From positions 1-48,456 of the forward strand of contig JAILAN010000092.1 in assembly GCA_024681595.1 (NCBI GenBank): a stretch of DNA of 48,456 nucleotides, in the 5' to 3' direction. Source of the DNA: Lachnospiraceae bacterium. Lineage in GTDB: Bacteria > Bacillota > Clostridia > Lachnospirales > Lachnospiraceae. Below the pieces are notes generated by a model, which saw only the letters and a list, made by a program, of their open reading frames with translations, had not been told where the DNA came from and did no database searches. This document shows, piece by piece, positions 8,484-16,560 of this stretch. Numbering within the stretch: position 1 is the first letter of the stretch; every line of letters begins with the position of its first letter. The position numbers were made by a program, and so were the translations under genes.

Positions 8484-9998
8484 TTATCCGGGATAAGCCC
8501 CGTTAAGTACCCTTTCATAATCATATCCCCTGTCGGGTTTAAATTCTCTTACACTGATCTCAAAATAGATCACACCGTTTTTCTTTATTTTTACTGAGTA
8601 TCTGACAGACTGATCACTGTCGTTCTCATCATGTCTTAATATACCGCTCTTAACAGCAGGATTCGCTGAAGACCTTATGATCTCAACCGTCTCCTTCGAG
8701 GGATTTGCACATTCGCCCAGGTCATGCCAGACCTTAAGCGGGTTACATGTATCCTCATCGACGGTCTTTTCAATGAGGGTATATTCATCAGCTGTGACCG
8801 GAAGAATAATACTAAGATCCATGTCCTGTCTTTGGGCATTCCAGAGTATGCCTGCATATCCGTTATCGGTCCTTAAAATGACACTGTTGTCATCTTTGTG
8901 TGCACACTCACGTCCCTTATCCTTAAGATCCTTATAAAATGCAAAGGTCCAGAATGTGGGTTTGGGGATGCATCCCGCCGCAACCATTCCGAAGCCTCCA
9001 TGGAACAGTGAAAAGGGAACACCCTGTTCTTCGAACACATCTCCGAAGGTCCAGTATGAATACTCCTCATTCATCTCTCCGAGTCTGGACAGCTGTCCTG
9101 CAATATATGCCGCATTAAGATTTGTATCGTGGATAACACCCTTTGGCGTATATGAAGTGCTGAACTCCGTGATATGCATTGGAACATCCTTGAATTCTTC
9201 AAACGAATCTATGATATCCCGGCTCTCCTGAAGATTGGATATCCTCTCATTGGAATCCTCAAGTAATGAATAGTCATAGTGCCCGACTCTTTCAGGTGAT
9301 TCCACCGTATAATGATGTCTGGTTATATAGTCAGGTTTAATGGATTCTTTTTGGCAGAATTCAAGGAACGAGCGGATCCACACATCCTCCTTAACGCCGC
9401 ATACGGCAGGACCCCCCACCTTAAATGCAGGATCAAATGCCTTGATGGCCGTATAGGTTTCCTTAAAGAGCTTGAAGTATTCATCCATATCCGCTTTGTA
9501 CCAGAATCCCGGCAGGTTAGGCTCGTTCCAAACCTCTATCGGCCAGTTTCTGACTTCATCCCCGTACCTTTGAAGGAGATGCCCGAGCAGAGATACCACC
9601 ATATCCGTCCACATGGAATAATCACGAGGCGGTGTGGTGTTGCCCTTCCAGTAAAAGATGGTCTGGGTTCCGCTTGACAGTTTATCAGGCATAAAGCCAA
9701 GCTCCAGATAAGGCCTGATGTTCAGTCTGATATAATCATCTATTATCCTGTCAATGTACGTATAGTTATATTCGACCCTGGTCTGTCCGTCCTCCTCATA
9801 TTCCTGATAGATCGCAACATCATCCGAAAAAAGGCCGTGGCCTCTTATGTATTTAAATCCTATTCTTTTCTGGACGAATTCAAGCTCATCAAGATATTCC
9901 TTTGTAAGTGCCAGTCCCAGTCTCCCTGTCCCGACACAGAAATCAACGTTGTTAAAAAACGGAACCGTTTTGGCAGCATCGATCTTTATCTCTTTCAT
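8484..9998 (-). CDS. xynB: Glycoside hydrolase family 39 beta-xylosidase, cytoplasmic
   Basis: A 504-residue GH39-type enzyme. The acid/base glutamate lies in EVWNEPNLPGFW and the likely nucleophile in HITEFSTSY, both on a (beta/alpha)8 barrel, followed by a beta-sandwich C-terminal region. There is no signal peptide or membrane segment, so it should act inside the cell on imported xylo-oligosaccharides. GH39 also contains alpha-iduronidases, but bacterial cytoplasmic members of this size are usually beta-xylosidases. Its start shares one base with the stop of malY (TAATG). No transporter or other hemicellulose gene is near, so its place between an aminotransferase gene and a copper pump is unexplained. 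Confidence 0.85.
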   Translation of the reverse strand: MKEIKIDAAKTVPFFNNVDFCVGTGRLGLALTKEYLDELEFVQKRIGFKYIRGHGLFSDDVAIYQEYEEDGQTRVEYNYTYIDRIIDDYIRLNIRPYLELGFMPDKLSSGTQTIFYWKGNTTPPRDYSMWTDMVVSLLGHLLQRYGDEVRNWPIEVWNEPNLPGFWYKADMDEYFKLFKETYTAIKAFDPAFKVGGPAVCGVKEDVWIRSFLEFCQKESIKPDYITRHHYTVESPERVGHYDYSLLEDSNERISNLQESRDIIDSFEEFKDVPMHITEFSTSYTPKGVIHDTNLNAAYIAGQLSRLGEMNEEYSYWTFGDVFEEQGVPFSLFHGGFGMVAAGCIPKPTFWTFAFYKDLKDKGRECAHKDDNSVILRTDNGYAGILWNAQRQDMDLSIILPVTADEYTLIEKTVDEDTCNPLKVWHDLGECANPSKETVEIIRSSANPAVKSGILRHDENDSDQSVRYSVKIKKNGVIYFEISVREFKPDRGYDYERVLNGAYPG

Positions 9999-11185
9999 TA
10001 TTCATCTCCCCTTTTCATTTGAGAATAACTGTCTACACCTTTTTTCAGTCTGCCCAGGCCTTCCATAAGAACGCTCCTGGGGCAGGCAATATTCATTCTA
10101 AGGAAGCGTTCTCCTCCCGCTCCGTAGATCCTGCCCTCGGACAGATATAAACCCGCCGAAGATTTAAGATGCTCCTGAAGATCATGTGAATCCTCACAGA
10201 CTTCAGCGGTGTACAGCCAGAGCAGGTATGTGGCATCGGAATGAGTTACTTTGACCTGCGGGATATTCTCCGCCATATACTCAATAACCGCCCTCTTGTT
10301 TTCAAAGATGTATTTTCTAAGTTCCTCAAGCCATGCTTCTCCGTTTTCATACGCCGCTATCGCGGCATCTATGGCAAAAGCATTGGGTTCGGCCACCTCA
10401 TCCGTATTAAGTCCTCTCCATACCCTGTGTCTTAACGACCTGTTGTATGCAAACACCGCAGCACTCTGCAATCCTGCGATGTTAAAGGTCTTGGTCGGTG
10501 CTATGCAGGTTACAGAGATATCGCGGCATATCTCGGAAACCGATGCAAAGGGCACATAGGTCCTGCCGGGATCAGTCAGGTCACAATGTATCTCATCCGA
10601 TATGACCGTGACGTCATACCTTTTACACAGTTCACCTATCCTTGAAAGTTCATCCCTGCTCCATATCCTTCCTCCGGGATTCTGCGGATTGCACAGGATC
10701 ATCAGCGAAGTCTGCGGATCAGACAGTTTATCTTCAAGATCATCAAAATCAGGCTCATATTTACCGTTTATGTATTTAAGGGGGCTCTCGAGAACACGTG
10801 CTCCGTTATTAATGATCGAATTAAAAAAGATATTATAGACGGGAGTCATTATGACCACATTCTCGTTTGGTGTAGTCAGTTTGCGCACTATACTCGAAAT
10901 AGCAGGAATGACTCCTGTGCAAAAAATAAGATGCTCCGGATCGATCTTATATGAATATCTGAGCTCCCACCAGGATGAGATCGCTTTCTGCCATCTGTCG
11001 GGAACTATCGAATAGCCGAATATTCCGTTCGAAGCACGCTTAATGATCGCTTCCTTGATTTCAGGAGCGGTCTCAAAGTCCATATCTGCCACCCACATCG
11101 GCAGGCAGTTATCGGGAATATCCCATTCATCCCACTTAAGCGAATTGGTCCCTCGTCTATGTTTAACAGTGTCAAAATCGTACAT
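9998..11185 (-). CDS. MalY/PatB-family PLP-dependent cystathionine beta-lyase
   Basis: A 395-residue fold-type I PLP enzyme with the MalY/PatB opening (MWVADMDFETAPEI), the NPQNPGGRIW segment that contacts PLP, SDEIHCDL, and the Schiff-base lysine in APTKTFNIAG. MalY/PatB enzymes cleave cystathionine or other cysteine conjugates to a thiol, pyruvate and ammonia; the Escherichia coli member also represses the maltose regulator. Cystathionine lyase activity would link it to the metY-cysK genes about 1.2 kb upstream. It starts 3 bases after the DUF3737 stop and is probably in the same transcript. Confidence 0.85.
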   Translation of the reverse strand: MYDFDTVKHRRGTNSLKWDEWDIPDNCLPMWVADMDFETAPEIKEAIIKRASNGIFGYSIVPDRWQKAISSWWELRYSYKIDPEHLIFCTGVIPAISSIVRKLTTPNENVVIMTPVYNIFFNSIINNGARVLESPLKYINGKYEPDFDDLEDKLSDPQTSLMILCNPQNPGGRIWSRDELSRIGELCKRYDVTVISDEIHCDLTDPGRTYVPFASVSEICRDISVTCIAPTKTFNIAGLQSAAVFAYNRSLRHRVWRGLNTDEVAEPNAFAIDAAIAAYENGEAWLEELRKYIFENKRAVIEYMAENIPQVKVTHSDATYLLWLYTAEVCEDSHDLQEHLKSSAGLYLSEGRIYGAGGERFLRMNIACPRSVLMEGLGRLKKGVDSYSQMKRGDE

Positions 11186-11188
11186 GCA

Positions 11189-12076
11189 TTACTCCGGTAT
11201 CCATTCCGGCCGAGCCGAGTGTTTGTCAACAGAATCACATATTATTTCGGTCTTTGACGGATCTATCTTGTCCTTTTCGATGATGAGTTCCCCTATGGCC
11301 GGCGCTTTGATCCTGCCTGATGAAGGATTAAAGACGCTGTCTATTTTGGATGTGATGTCAGCATCCACATCCGAATACTCAAATGAAAGGGTGGTATTAA
11401 AAAGCTTGCAGTCTTTCATGATAAGCTTATCGATATAACACATACCCTGAAGGCTCTCTATCGTACAGTTTATCAAAGTCAGGTTCTTGGAATTCCATCC
11501 GAGGTATTCACCCGATATGAACGAGTCTGTCACAGTAACGTTCTCCGTATTCCAAAATGCATCCTTGGTCAGCAACCGGCTGTTGCTGATCCTTACGTTT
11601 TTACATCCGTCAAATGCATAATTGCCATACAGAGTCAGATTATCTATAACGAGATCTTCCGAGTTCATTCCAAAGTAATCCCCGTTGTTGACAACAGCTC
11701 CTTCGATCGTAACATTTTTGCAGTTCCATAGTGTCTCGGCTGCATTTGAAAACGACACAATTGAAAGGGCCAGCCTGTTGCATCGTCTGAAGTTCTTCGG
11801 GGCTTCGATCATAGAATCGCTGACGGAAATATCATCCGTGTACCAGACTCCGGCTCTGCCCATCTGTAGCCATGTACTGTTTTTAACCTCGATATTACGG
11901 GAATACCACAGCGGATATTTCCATTTAAACATGCAGTTAAACAGTTTTATGTCCGAACTCTCCTTAAGAGGAGATTCTCCGTCTTCAAATATCGAGTCTC
12001 TGATCTCAAGATCACGGGCCATAAAAAGTGCCCTTTCACCTGAGTAGTTCTGCTGAATTAAAGTCTGCATCATCAT
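11189..12076 (-). CDS. DUF3737 family protein, predicted beta-helix
   Basis: A 295-residue protein with successive short repeats such as NIEVKNSTW, NVTIEGAVV, NVRISNSRL, NVTVTDSFI and NLTLINCTI, the rung pattern of a right-handed parallel beta-helix. This matches the DUF3737 family, common in gut Firmicutes and of unknown biochemical role; the fold resembles pectate-lyase-like carbohydrate proteins. There is no signal peptide. Three ATG codons in a row open the gene; the AAGGAG site suits the third (12070) best by spacing. It heads the malY-xynB-copA-feoAB gene string. Family membership is recognised from motifs. Confidence 0.75.
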   Translation of the reverse strand: MMMQTLIQQNYSGERALFMARDLEIRDSIFEDGESPLKESSDIKLFNCMFKWKYPLWYSRNIEVKNSTWLQMGRAGVWYTDDISVSDSMIEAPKNFRRCNRLALSIVSFSNAAETLWNCKNVTIEGAVVNNGDYFGMNSEDLVIDNLTLYGNYAFDGCKNVRISNSRLLTKDAFWNTENVTVTDSFISGEYLGWNSKNLTLINCTIESLQGMCYIDKLIMKDCKLFNTTLSFEYSDVDADITSKIDSVFNPSSGRIKAPAIGELIIEKDKIDPSKTEIICDSVDKHSARPEWIPE

Positions 12077-12154
12077 TACTCCTTAACCGTGAATACATAT
12101 GACATCAGGTCTTTATATATCACAAAAACCATTATGCCCCAATTTCAGTCAAGT

Positions 12155-12217
12155 TTACAACACCCGATTTTTCATCGCTAACAAATACTTGTCGTCTTTC
12201 TTCTCATTATTCGACAT
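12155..12217 (-). other. 20-codon open frame in the DUF3737 leader
   Basis: The leader between the promoter at 12270-12297 and DUF3737 contains a short frame that would read MSNNEKKDDKYLLAMKNRVL and then stop. It has no convincing ribosome site (GTGAGCATT before ATG). It could be a relic of a gene start or chance. Apart from the promoter and the stem-loop listed separately, nothing else is recognisable in the 12077-12404 gap. Confidence 0.2.
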
Positions 12218-12269
12218 AATGCTCACATTTTGCAATAACATATGAACACTTTTTCATACGTTCATTTTT

Positions 12270-12297
12270 ATTTTATCATCATTTATCTGTCTGTCAA
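12270..12297 (-). promoter_or_regulatory. Promoter for DUF3737-malY-xynB and probably copA-feoAB
   Basis: Minus-strand TTGACA (12292-12297) and TAAAAT (12270-12275) with a 16-bp spacer; the -10 box has an upstream TGA, an extended -10 element. It gives an untranslated leader of roughly 190 bases. No metal-responsive operator is recognised here, which makes additional internal control of copA or feoAB possible. Confidence 0.65.
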
Positions 12298-12324
12298 TAT
12301 ATCGGTCGCCTGTTTTATACAGCA

Positions 12325-12355
12325 ACAGGGACAGTCTTCATAGGACTGTCCCTGT
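12325..12355. terminator. Perfect 12-bp stem-loop downstream of cysK
   Basis: ACAGGGACAGTC (12325-12336) and GACTGTCCCTGT (12344-12355) form a perfect 12-bp inverted repeat with a 7-base loop. It lies 50 bp past the cysK stop, where a terminator is expected, but neither side has a clean T-run. It could be a weak terminator, an RNA-end stabiliser, or a dispersed palindromic repeat. Confidence 0.5.
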
Positions 12356-12404
12356 AATCATTTGTTGTATTCAGGATCAGGAGAATTATCATCCCGTCCT
12401 TGTA

Positions 12405-13337
12405 TCAATCTGTAAACAGTGCGGTAGAATAATATCTGTCTCCGCTGTCGGGAAGAAGAGCTACGATAACCTTGCCCTTGTTCTCGGGGCGCTTGGCCAG
12501 TTCGATCGCTCCGTACAGTGCCGCACCCGATGATATACCAACCGAGATGCCCTCCTTCTTGGCCAGGAGCTTGGCTGTGTCTATTGCCGCCTGATTTGAA
12601 GCCTTGAACACCTCATCATATACCTTTGTATTAAGTACATCGGGTACAAATCCGGCACCGATTCCCTGGATCTTGTGAGCACCCGCTCTGCCCTCTGAAA
12701 GGACCGGTGAATCCTCCGGTTCCAGCGCAACGACTTTAACGTTCGGATTCTTTTCCTTTAAGAACTCGCCGGTTCCCGTTACGGTTCCGCCCGTACCTAC
12801 TCCTGCTATGAAGATGTCAACCTTACCGTCGGTATCATTCCAGATCTCGGGGCCCGTAGTCTCTTTGTGAATCTTGGGATTGGCGGGGTTAACAAACTGT
12901 CCCGGGATAAAGCTTCCGGTTATTTCCTTTGACAGCTCCTCTGCCTTGGCGATAGCGCCCTTCATGCCCTTTGCGCCCTCTGTAAGCACTATCTCTGCTC
13001 CGTATGCCTTGAGGATATTCCTTCTTTCCACGCTCATGGTCTCAGGCATTGTAAGTATAATGCGGTATCCCTTGGCTGCAGCTATTGAAGCAAGGCCTAT
13101 ACCTGTATTACCGGATGTGGGCTCTATGATCACCGAACCTTCCTTAAGGATCCCCTTTTCCTCCGCATCTTCTATCATGGCCTTGGCGATACGATCCTTA
13201 ACGCTTCCGGCAGGATTGAAATACTCGAGTTTTACAAGAATCGTGGCCTCAAGCCCCAGATCCTTTTCGATATTGGTAACCTCTACGAGAGGTGTGTTTC
13301 CTATCAGTTCCAATGTTCCCTTATATATGTTTGACAT
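12405..13337 (-). CDS. cysK: Cysteine synthase (O-acetylserine sulfhydrylase)
   Basis: A 310-residue PLP enzyme that makes cysteine from O-acetylserine and sulfide. The active-site lysine lies in [12 protein letters not shown]/phosphate loops in [10 protein letters not shown] and [10 protein letters not shown], and the late VGISSGAAL segment is typical of CysK. The start is placed at 13337 because AAAGGAGACAATATC precedes that ATG; an upstream in-frame ATG at 13355 lacks such a site. It follows metY by 31 bp with no terminator, so both come from the metY promoter and share its leader control. Confidence 0.95.
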   Translation of the reverse strand: MSNIYKGTLELIGNTPLVEVTNIEKDLGLEATILVKLEYFNPAGSVKDRIAKAMIEDAEEKGILKEGSVIIEPTSGNTGIGLASIAAAKGYRIILTMPETMSVERRNILKAYGAEIVLTEGAKGMKGAIAKAEELSKEITGSFIPGQFVNPANPKIHKETTGPEIWNDTDGKVDIFIAGVGTGGTVTGTGEFLKEKNPNVKVVALEPEDSPVLSEGRAGAHKIQGIGAGFVPDVLNTKVYDEVFKASNQAAIDTAKLLAKKEGISVGISSGAALYGAIELAKRPENKGKVIVALLPDSGDRYYSTALFTD

Positions 13338-13368
13338 GATATTGTCTCCTTTCAATGTATATGTGCTC

Positions 13369-14652
13369 TTATTTTATGGCAGCAAATCCTCTCTCCAGGT
13401 CATCAATGATATCATCGATATGCTCTGTACCGATTGACAGACGAATGGTGTTTTCCTTAATACCAATATCGAGAAGTTCATCCTGTTCAAGCTGTGAATG
13501 TGTTGTTGAAGCAGGGTGGATAACCAGGCTCTTAACATCTGCAACGTTTGCAAGGAGAGAGAATATCTTGAGGTTATCTATGAACTTCCATGCTTCATCT
13601 CTTCCACCCTTGATATCGAAGGTAAAGATCGATGCTCCTCCGTTAGGGAAATACTTCTGATATAAAGCATGATCGGGATGATCAGGTACTGAAGGATGAT
13701 TGACCTTTTCAACGAGAGGATTGTTCAACAGATATTCTACCACTTTTTGGGTGTTCTCTGCATGTCTTTCTACACGAAGAGACAGTGTCTCAACACCCTG
13801 AAGGAGCAGGAATGCTGAAAAAGGTGCTATCGTGGCTCCTGTATCTCTTAACAGGATGGCTCTGATGAACGTAACGAATGCAGCAGGTCCGACAGCATCA
13901 TAGAACGATACTCCGTGATAGCTGGGGTTGGGAGCAGCTATGTTGGGATATTTACCTGATGCTTTCCAGTCGAATTTGCCTGATTCTACGATTACTCCGC
14001 CCAATGTGGTTCCGTGCCCGCCGATGAACTTGGTTGCAGAATGAACAACGATATCAGCGCCGTGCTCGATAGGACGGATAAGGTAAGGTGTTCCGAAAGT
14101 GTTGTCGATAACAAGAGGAAGTCCGTGCTTGTGTGCTATCTTGGCTATCTCATCGATATCCGGAATATCACTGTTGGGATTGCCCAGTGTCTCCAAATAG
14201 ATCGCTCTGGTATTATCCTTTATGGCGCTTTCTACTTCGCTTAAGTTGTGTGCATCGACAAATGTTGTTTCGATACCATACTGGGGAAGTGTATGCTCAA
14301 ATAGATTATATGTTCCTCCGTAGATAGTCTTCTGCGCAACAATGTGCCCGCCGTTAGCTGCGAGAGCCTCTATTGTATATGTGATGGCAGCTGCTCCGGA
14401 TGCGAGAGCCAGTGCTGCGCTTCCGCCCTCTAAAGCTGCAAGTCGCTTTTCGAGAACATCCTGTGTTGAGTTAGTAAGTCTTCCGTATATATTTCCTGCG
14501 TCTGCCAGTCCGAATCTGTCGGCTGCATGCTTACTGTTATGGAATACATATGCCGTGGTCTGATAAATGGGTACCGCACGCGCATCTGTTGCGGGGTCTG
14601 CCTGTTCCTGTCCTACATGTAACTGTAATGTTTCAAATCTTAAATCGCTCAT
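13369..14652 (-). CDS. metY: O-acetylhomoserine sulfhydrylase (aminocarboxypropyltransferase)
   Basis: A 427-residue Cys/Met-metabolism PLP enzyme with the opening [18 protein letters not shown], the substrate-site YGRLTNST, and the PLP lysine in [13 protein letters not shown]. The length and the insertion region [12 protein letters not shown]-like are those of O-acetylhomoserine sulfhydrylases rather than of the shorter cystathionine gamma-synthases. It makes homocysteine from O-acetylhomoserine and sulfide. AAGGAG lies 7 bases before the ATG. It heads the metY-cysK operon and sits behind a long leader containing a Cys-rich peptide, a terminator and an Rrf2-type operator, pointing to control by cysteine supply. 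Confidence 0.93.
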   Translation of the reverse strand: MSDLRFETLQLHVGQEQADPATDARAVPIYQTTAYVFHNSKHAADRFGLADAGNIYGRLTNSTQDVLEKRLAALEGGSAALALASGAAAITYTIEALAANGGHIVAQKTIYGGTYNLFEHTLPQYGIETTFVDAHNLSEVESAIKDNTRAIYLETLGNPNSDIPDIDEIAKIAHKHGLPLVIDNTFGTPYLIRPIEHGADIVVHSATKFIGGHGTTLGGVIVESGKFDWKASGKYPNIAAPNPSYHGVSFYDAVGPAAFVTFIRAILLRDTGATIAPFSAFLLLQGVETLSLRVERHAENTQKVVEYLLNNPLVEKVNHPSVPDHPDHALYQKYFPNGGASIFTFDIKGGRDEAWKFIDNLKIFSLLANVADVKSLVIHPASTTHSQLEQDELLDIGIKENTIRLSIGTEHIDDIIDDLERGFAAIK

Positions 14653-14749
14653 TTTTTCTCTCCTTAAATTTTTATTGTTTTATGAATCTAAATCAGTTGT
14701 TGTCAGTTGCCAAAATCTGTATATCCTTATTACCGGATCTGTTTGTAAT

Positions 14750-14776
14750 AAAAAACCCGGAAGATTTACTCCCGGG
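14750..14776 (-). terminator. Intrinsic terminator in the metY-cysK leader (attenuator)
   Basis: On the minus strand CCCGGGA (14776-14770), a 7-base loop and TTCCGGG (14762-14756) form a hairpin with one G-T pair, followed at once by TTTTTT (14755-14750). It lies 97 bp before the metY start and after the leader-peptide stop, so transcripts from the metY promoter must pass it. Its 5' side GCCCGGGAG (14777-14769) is perfectly complementary over 9 bases to CTCCCGGGC (14863-14855) inside the leader frame, giving an alternative antiterminator. Confidence 0.85.
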
Positions 14777-14811
14777 CATAAGGCTTAATGTGACTGCGCT
14801 GTCAGGTTATA

Positions 14812-14925
14812 CTAGTGCATACATCGACAGACGGCATCACCGGCCATTATTACAGCCCGGGAGCATAGCATTCGACAACAGCGCATTGAATCTGTGTATT
14901 TTCTGGTCGTCGTATAACTATACAT
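14812..14925 (-). CDS. Cysteine-rich leader peptide upstream of metY-cysK
   Basis: A 37-codon frame with an excellent start (AAAGGAGACAGAC-ATG at 14925) and a TAG stop at 14812. The peptide begins MYSYTTTRKYTDSMRCCRML and ends VCRCMH. It has five Cys codons, including a TGT-TGT pair at positions 16-17, Cys21, and a CRC cluster near the end. The antiterminator strand CTCCCGGGC begins a few codons after the Cys pair, so a ribosome stalled there for lack of charged tRNA-Cys would leave it free. A competing CCGG/CCGG stem (14860-14857 with 14843-14840) could mask it otherwise. Role as a cysteine sensor is inference; cysteine-attenuation leader peptides are known in other phyla. Confidence 0.75.
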   Translation of the reverse strand: MYSYTTTRKYTDSMRCCRMLCSRAVIMAGDAVCRCMH

Positions 14926-14973
14926 GTCTGTCTCCTTTCCTTCAAAAATGATCTTATCGATCTTACAGTTGTT

Positions 14974-15006
14974 ACTGTAACATCATTAGCCTACTATGTC
15001 AATAGG
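14974..15006 (-). promoter_or_regulatory. metY-cysK promoter with Rrf2-type operator
   Basis: Minus-strand TTGACA (14997-15002), 17-bp spacer, TACAGT (14974-14979) with an upstream TGT forming an extended -10. The -35 box lies inside the 17-bp imperfect palindrome CCTATTGACATAGTAGG (15006-14990), identical to the one at the rrf2 promoter 545 bp away. A repressor bound here would cover the -35 box. Confidence 0.75.
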
Positions 15007-15042
15007 TTTTTTGTATTTTTCTTTTCTTTTTTATAAAAATGC

Positions 15043-15486
15043 CTATATTACGTATAAATCCCAGTCCCCAGATGAGCTTTTGCGACACTGTTCGGCAAAA
15101 TCACTGAGCTTCAAAGTGTCCGTGTATCTGCTAAGATCGGAATTGATCTTTTCCCAGAAAAGTGAGTTGATAACAGAGCGAAGTCCGTCTCCCTGTTCTT
15201 CATCCTTATCAAGTCCTGCCAGGATATTATTATCCAGGGCATTTAAAACATCAGACAGTGTGATGTCCTCCGGAGAAACAGCCAGGACATATCCTCCTCT
15301 TATCCCCTTTTGTGCCGTAATAAATCCTGCCTGCCGCAAAAGCAGAAGAATATGCTCCAGATATTTGTGAGAGATCTTCTGTCTCTGAGCGATGTCGGGC
15401 GCAGATACACTCCTTCCGCCGTCAGAATGTATGACTATATCTGTCAAGGCCACAAGGCCATACTCTACTCTGGTTGATACCTTCAC
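15043..15486 (-). CDS. Rrf2-family regulator, CymR/IscR-like
   Basis: A 147-residue winged-helix Rrf2 protein starting with GTG (15486) behind AAAGGA; it opens VSTRVEYGLVALTDI and has the classic KISHKYLEHILLLLRQAGF recognition region and KGIRGGY wing. It lacks the three-cysteine cluster of IscR in the 90-105 region, so an Fe-S cofactor is unlikely. This resembles CymR, the cysteine-metabolism repressor whose co-repressor partner is CysK. It sits directly upstream of metY-cysK, and both promoters share one 17-bp palindrome, supporting autoregulation and control of sulfur assimilation. There is no terminator between its stop and the metY promoter. Confidence 0.88.
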   Translation of the reverse strand: MKVSTRVEYGLVALTDIVIHSDGGRSVSAPDIAQRQKISHKYLEHILLLLRQAGFITAQKGIRGGYVLAVSPEDITLSDVLNALDNNILAGLDKDEEQGDGLRSVINSLFWEKINSDLSRYTDTLKLSDFAEQCRKSSSGDWDLYVI

Positions 15487-15518
15487 GATGATCCTTTCCT
15501 TTCTGATCGGTTTTATTC

Positions 15519-15551
15519 AATATATCAGTAGTTACCTACTATGTCAATAGG
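15519..15551 (-). promoter_or_regulatory. rrf2 promoter with shared operator
   Basis: Minus-strand TTGACA (15542-15547), 17-bp spacer, TATATT (15519-15524). The -35 lies in the palindrome CCTATTGACATAGTAGG (15551-15535), identical to the metY copy. Here the spacer adds a second perfect inverted repeat, AGTAG-GTAA-CTACT, absent in exact form at metY, which may make this the tighter site. Confidence 0.78.
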
Positions 15552-15578
15552 CATTTAGGGAATCTTTGGTCGGCGTTA

Positions 15579-15605
15579 AAAAGCACGGCTTACGGCCGTG
15601 CTTTT
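15579..15605 (-). terminator. Bidirectional-looking terminator after rsgA
   Basis: AAAAGCACGGC (15579-15589) and GCCGTGCTTTT (15595-15605) form an 11-bp stem with a 5-base loop; on the minus strand it ends in a five-base T-run. It closes the murE-to-rsgA operon about 80 bp past the rsgA stop and insulates the rrf2 promoter. Confidence 0.85.
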
Positions 15606-15684
15606 GATGCTTTATTGATTTATTCGGGATCGCGTTACCAATATTGCCGACAGCAATGAGAGTATAAAGAATGCAGCCGTATCC

Positions 15685-16560
15685 CTACCACTTTTCACTG
15701 TCTTTGAGCTCCCGGTACAATACCCCGTAATTCTCGTATCGTATACGGCTGATCAATCCGTGATCAACAGCATCCTTGATACCGCAGACAGGTTCACTAA
15801 GATGTGAACAGCCTCCGAATCTGCAGTTTTTTTCATATGCGGAAAACTCGGGATAGTACTCCCAGAGTTCTTCTTTCTTAAGTCCTGTAAGGTATAGTGA
15901 TGTAAAGCCCGGCGTATCCATGATGAACGTATCATCCGCGAGTGCAAACAGTTCGGCATGTCTGGTGGTATGCCTGCCTCGTTCGATCTTCCTGGAGATC
16001 TCTCCCGTTTCCATGTTTGCCTCTGGATAAAGGGCATTTACTATAGTCGATTTGCCTACACCCGAGGGACCTGCCACGACCGTGGTCTTGCCCTTTAACA
16101 CTTCCCTGATATCACCGATCCCGTCTTCAACTCTGGCACTTACAAACAGCACCCGGCATCCGCATCCTTCATAGGCATTTTTAAGTTCCGCTATTTCATC
16201 GTCGGTTGCGATATCGGACTTATTAAAGCAGACTACCGTAGGAATATTCTGCTGTCTCATTGAGATCAGAAATCTATCGAGAAGATTATAGTTCGGATCA
16301 GGCTTAGTGATCGCAAAAATGATCATCGCCTGATCGATGTTTGCCGATGCGGGACGTATCAGCGCATTCCTTCGTTCCAGTATCTCCTCTATATTTCCGG
16401 TCATCTGGTCTTCATCGATTATCTCTACCCTTACGTTATCACCAACCAGAGGTTTGATGTTCTTATTGCGAAAAACACCCTTGGCCTTGCATTCAACAAG
16501 ACCAAGGGTTGTGTATACATAGTAAAATCCTGCGATTCCTTTGATTATCTTTCCTGTCAT
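15685..16560 (-). CDS. rsgA: Ribosome small subunit-dependent GTPase A
   Basis: A 291-residue circularly permuted GTPase. An N-terminal OB-fold is followed by G4 (CFNKSDI) before the P-loop GPSGVGKST and G3 DTPGF, the order that defines the RsgA/YjeQ family, and by a C-terminal zinc site (CRFGGCSHLSEPVC). It matures the 30S ribosomal subunit. The start abuts the stop of the kinase gene. In Bacillus this gene follows prkC and is itself a PrkC target, so the linkage is conserved. The rpe and thiN genes that often come next are absent; a terminator follows instead. Confidence 0.95.
   Translation of the reverse strand: MTGKIIKGIAGFYYVYTTLGLVECKAKGVFRNKNIKPLVGDNVRVEIIDEDQMTGNIEEILERRNALIRPASANIDQAMIIFAITKPDPNYNLLDRFLISMRQQNIPTVVCFNKSDIATDDEIAELKNAYEGCGCRVLFVSARVEDGIGDIREVLKGKTTVVAGPSGVGKSTIVNALYPEANMETGEISRKIERGRHTTRHAELFALADDTFIMDTPGFTSLYLTGLKKEELWEYYPEFSAYEKNCRFGGCSHLSEPVCGIKDAVDHGLISRIRYENYGVLYRELKDSEKW

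Noticed and set aside
14653-15042. SAM riboswitch or T-box in the metY leader.
   Set aside because: None of the SAM-I core strings or the T-box sequence are present; the leader is explained by a coding frame plus attenuator.
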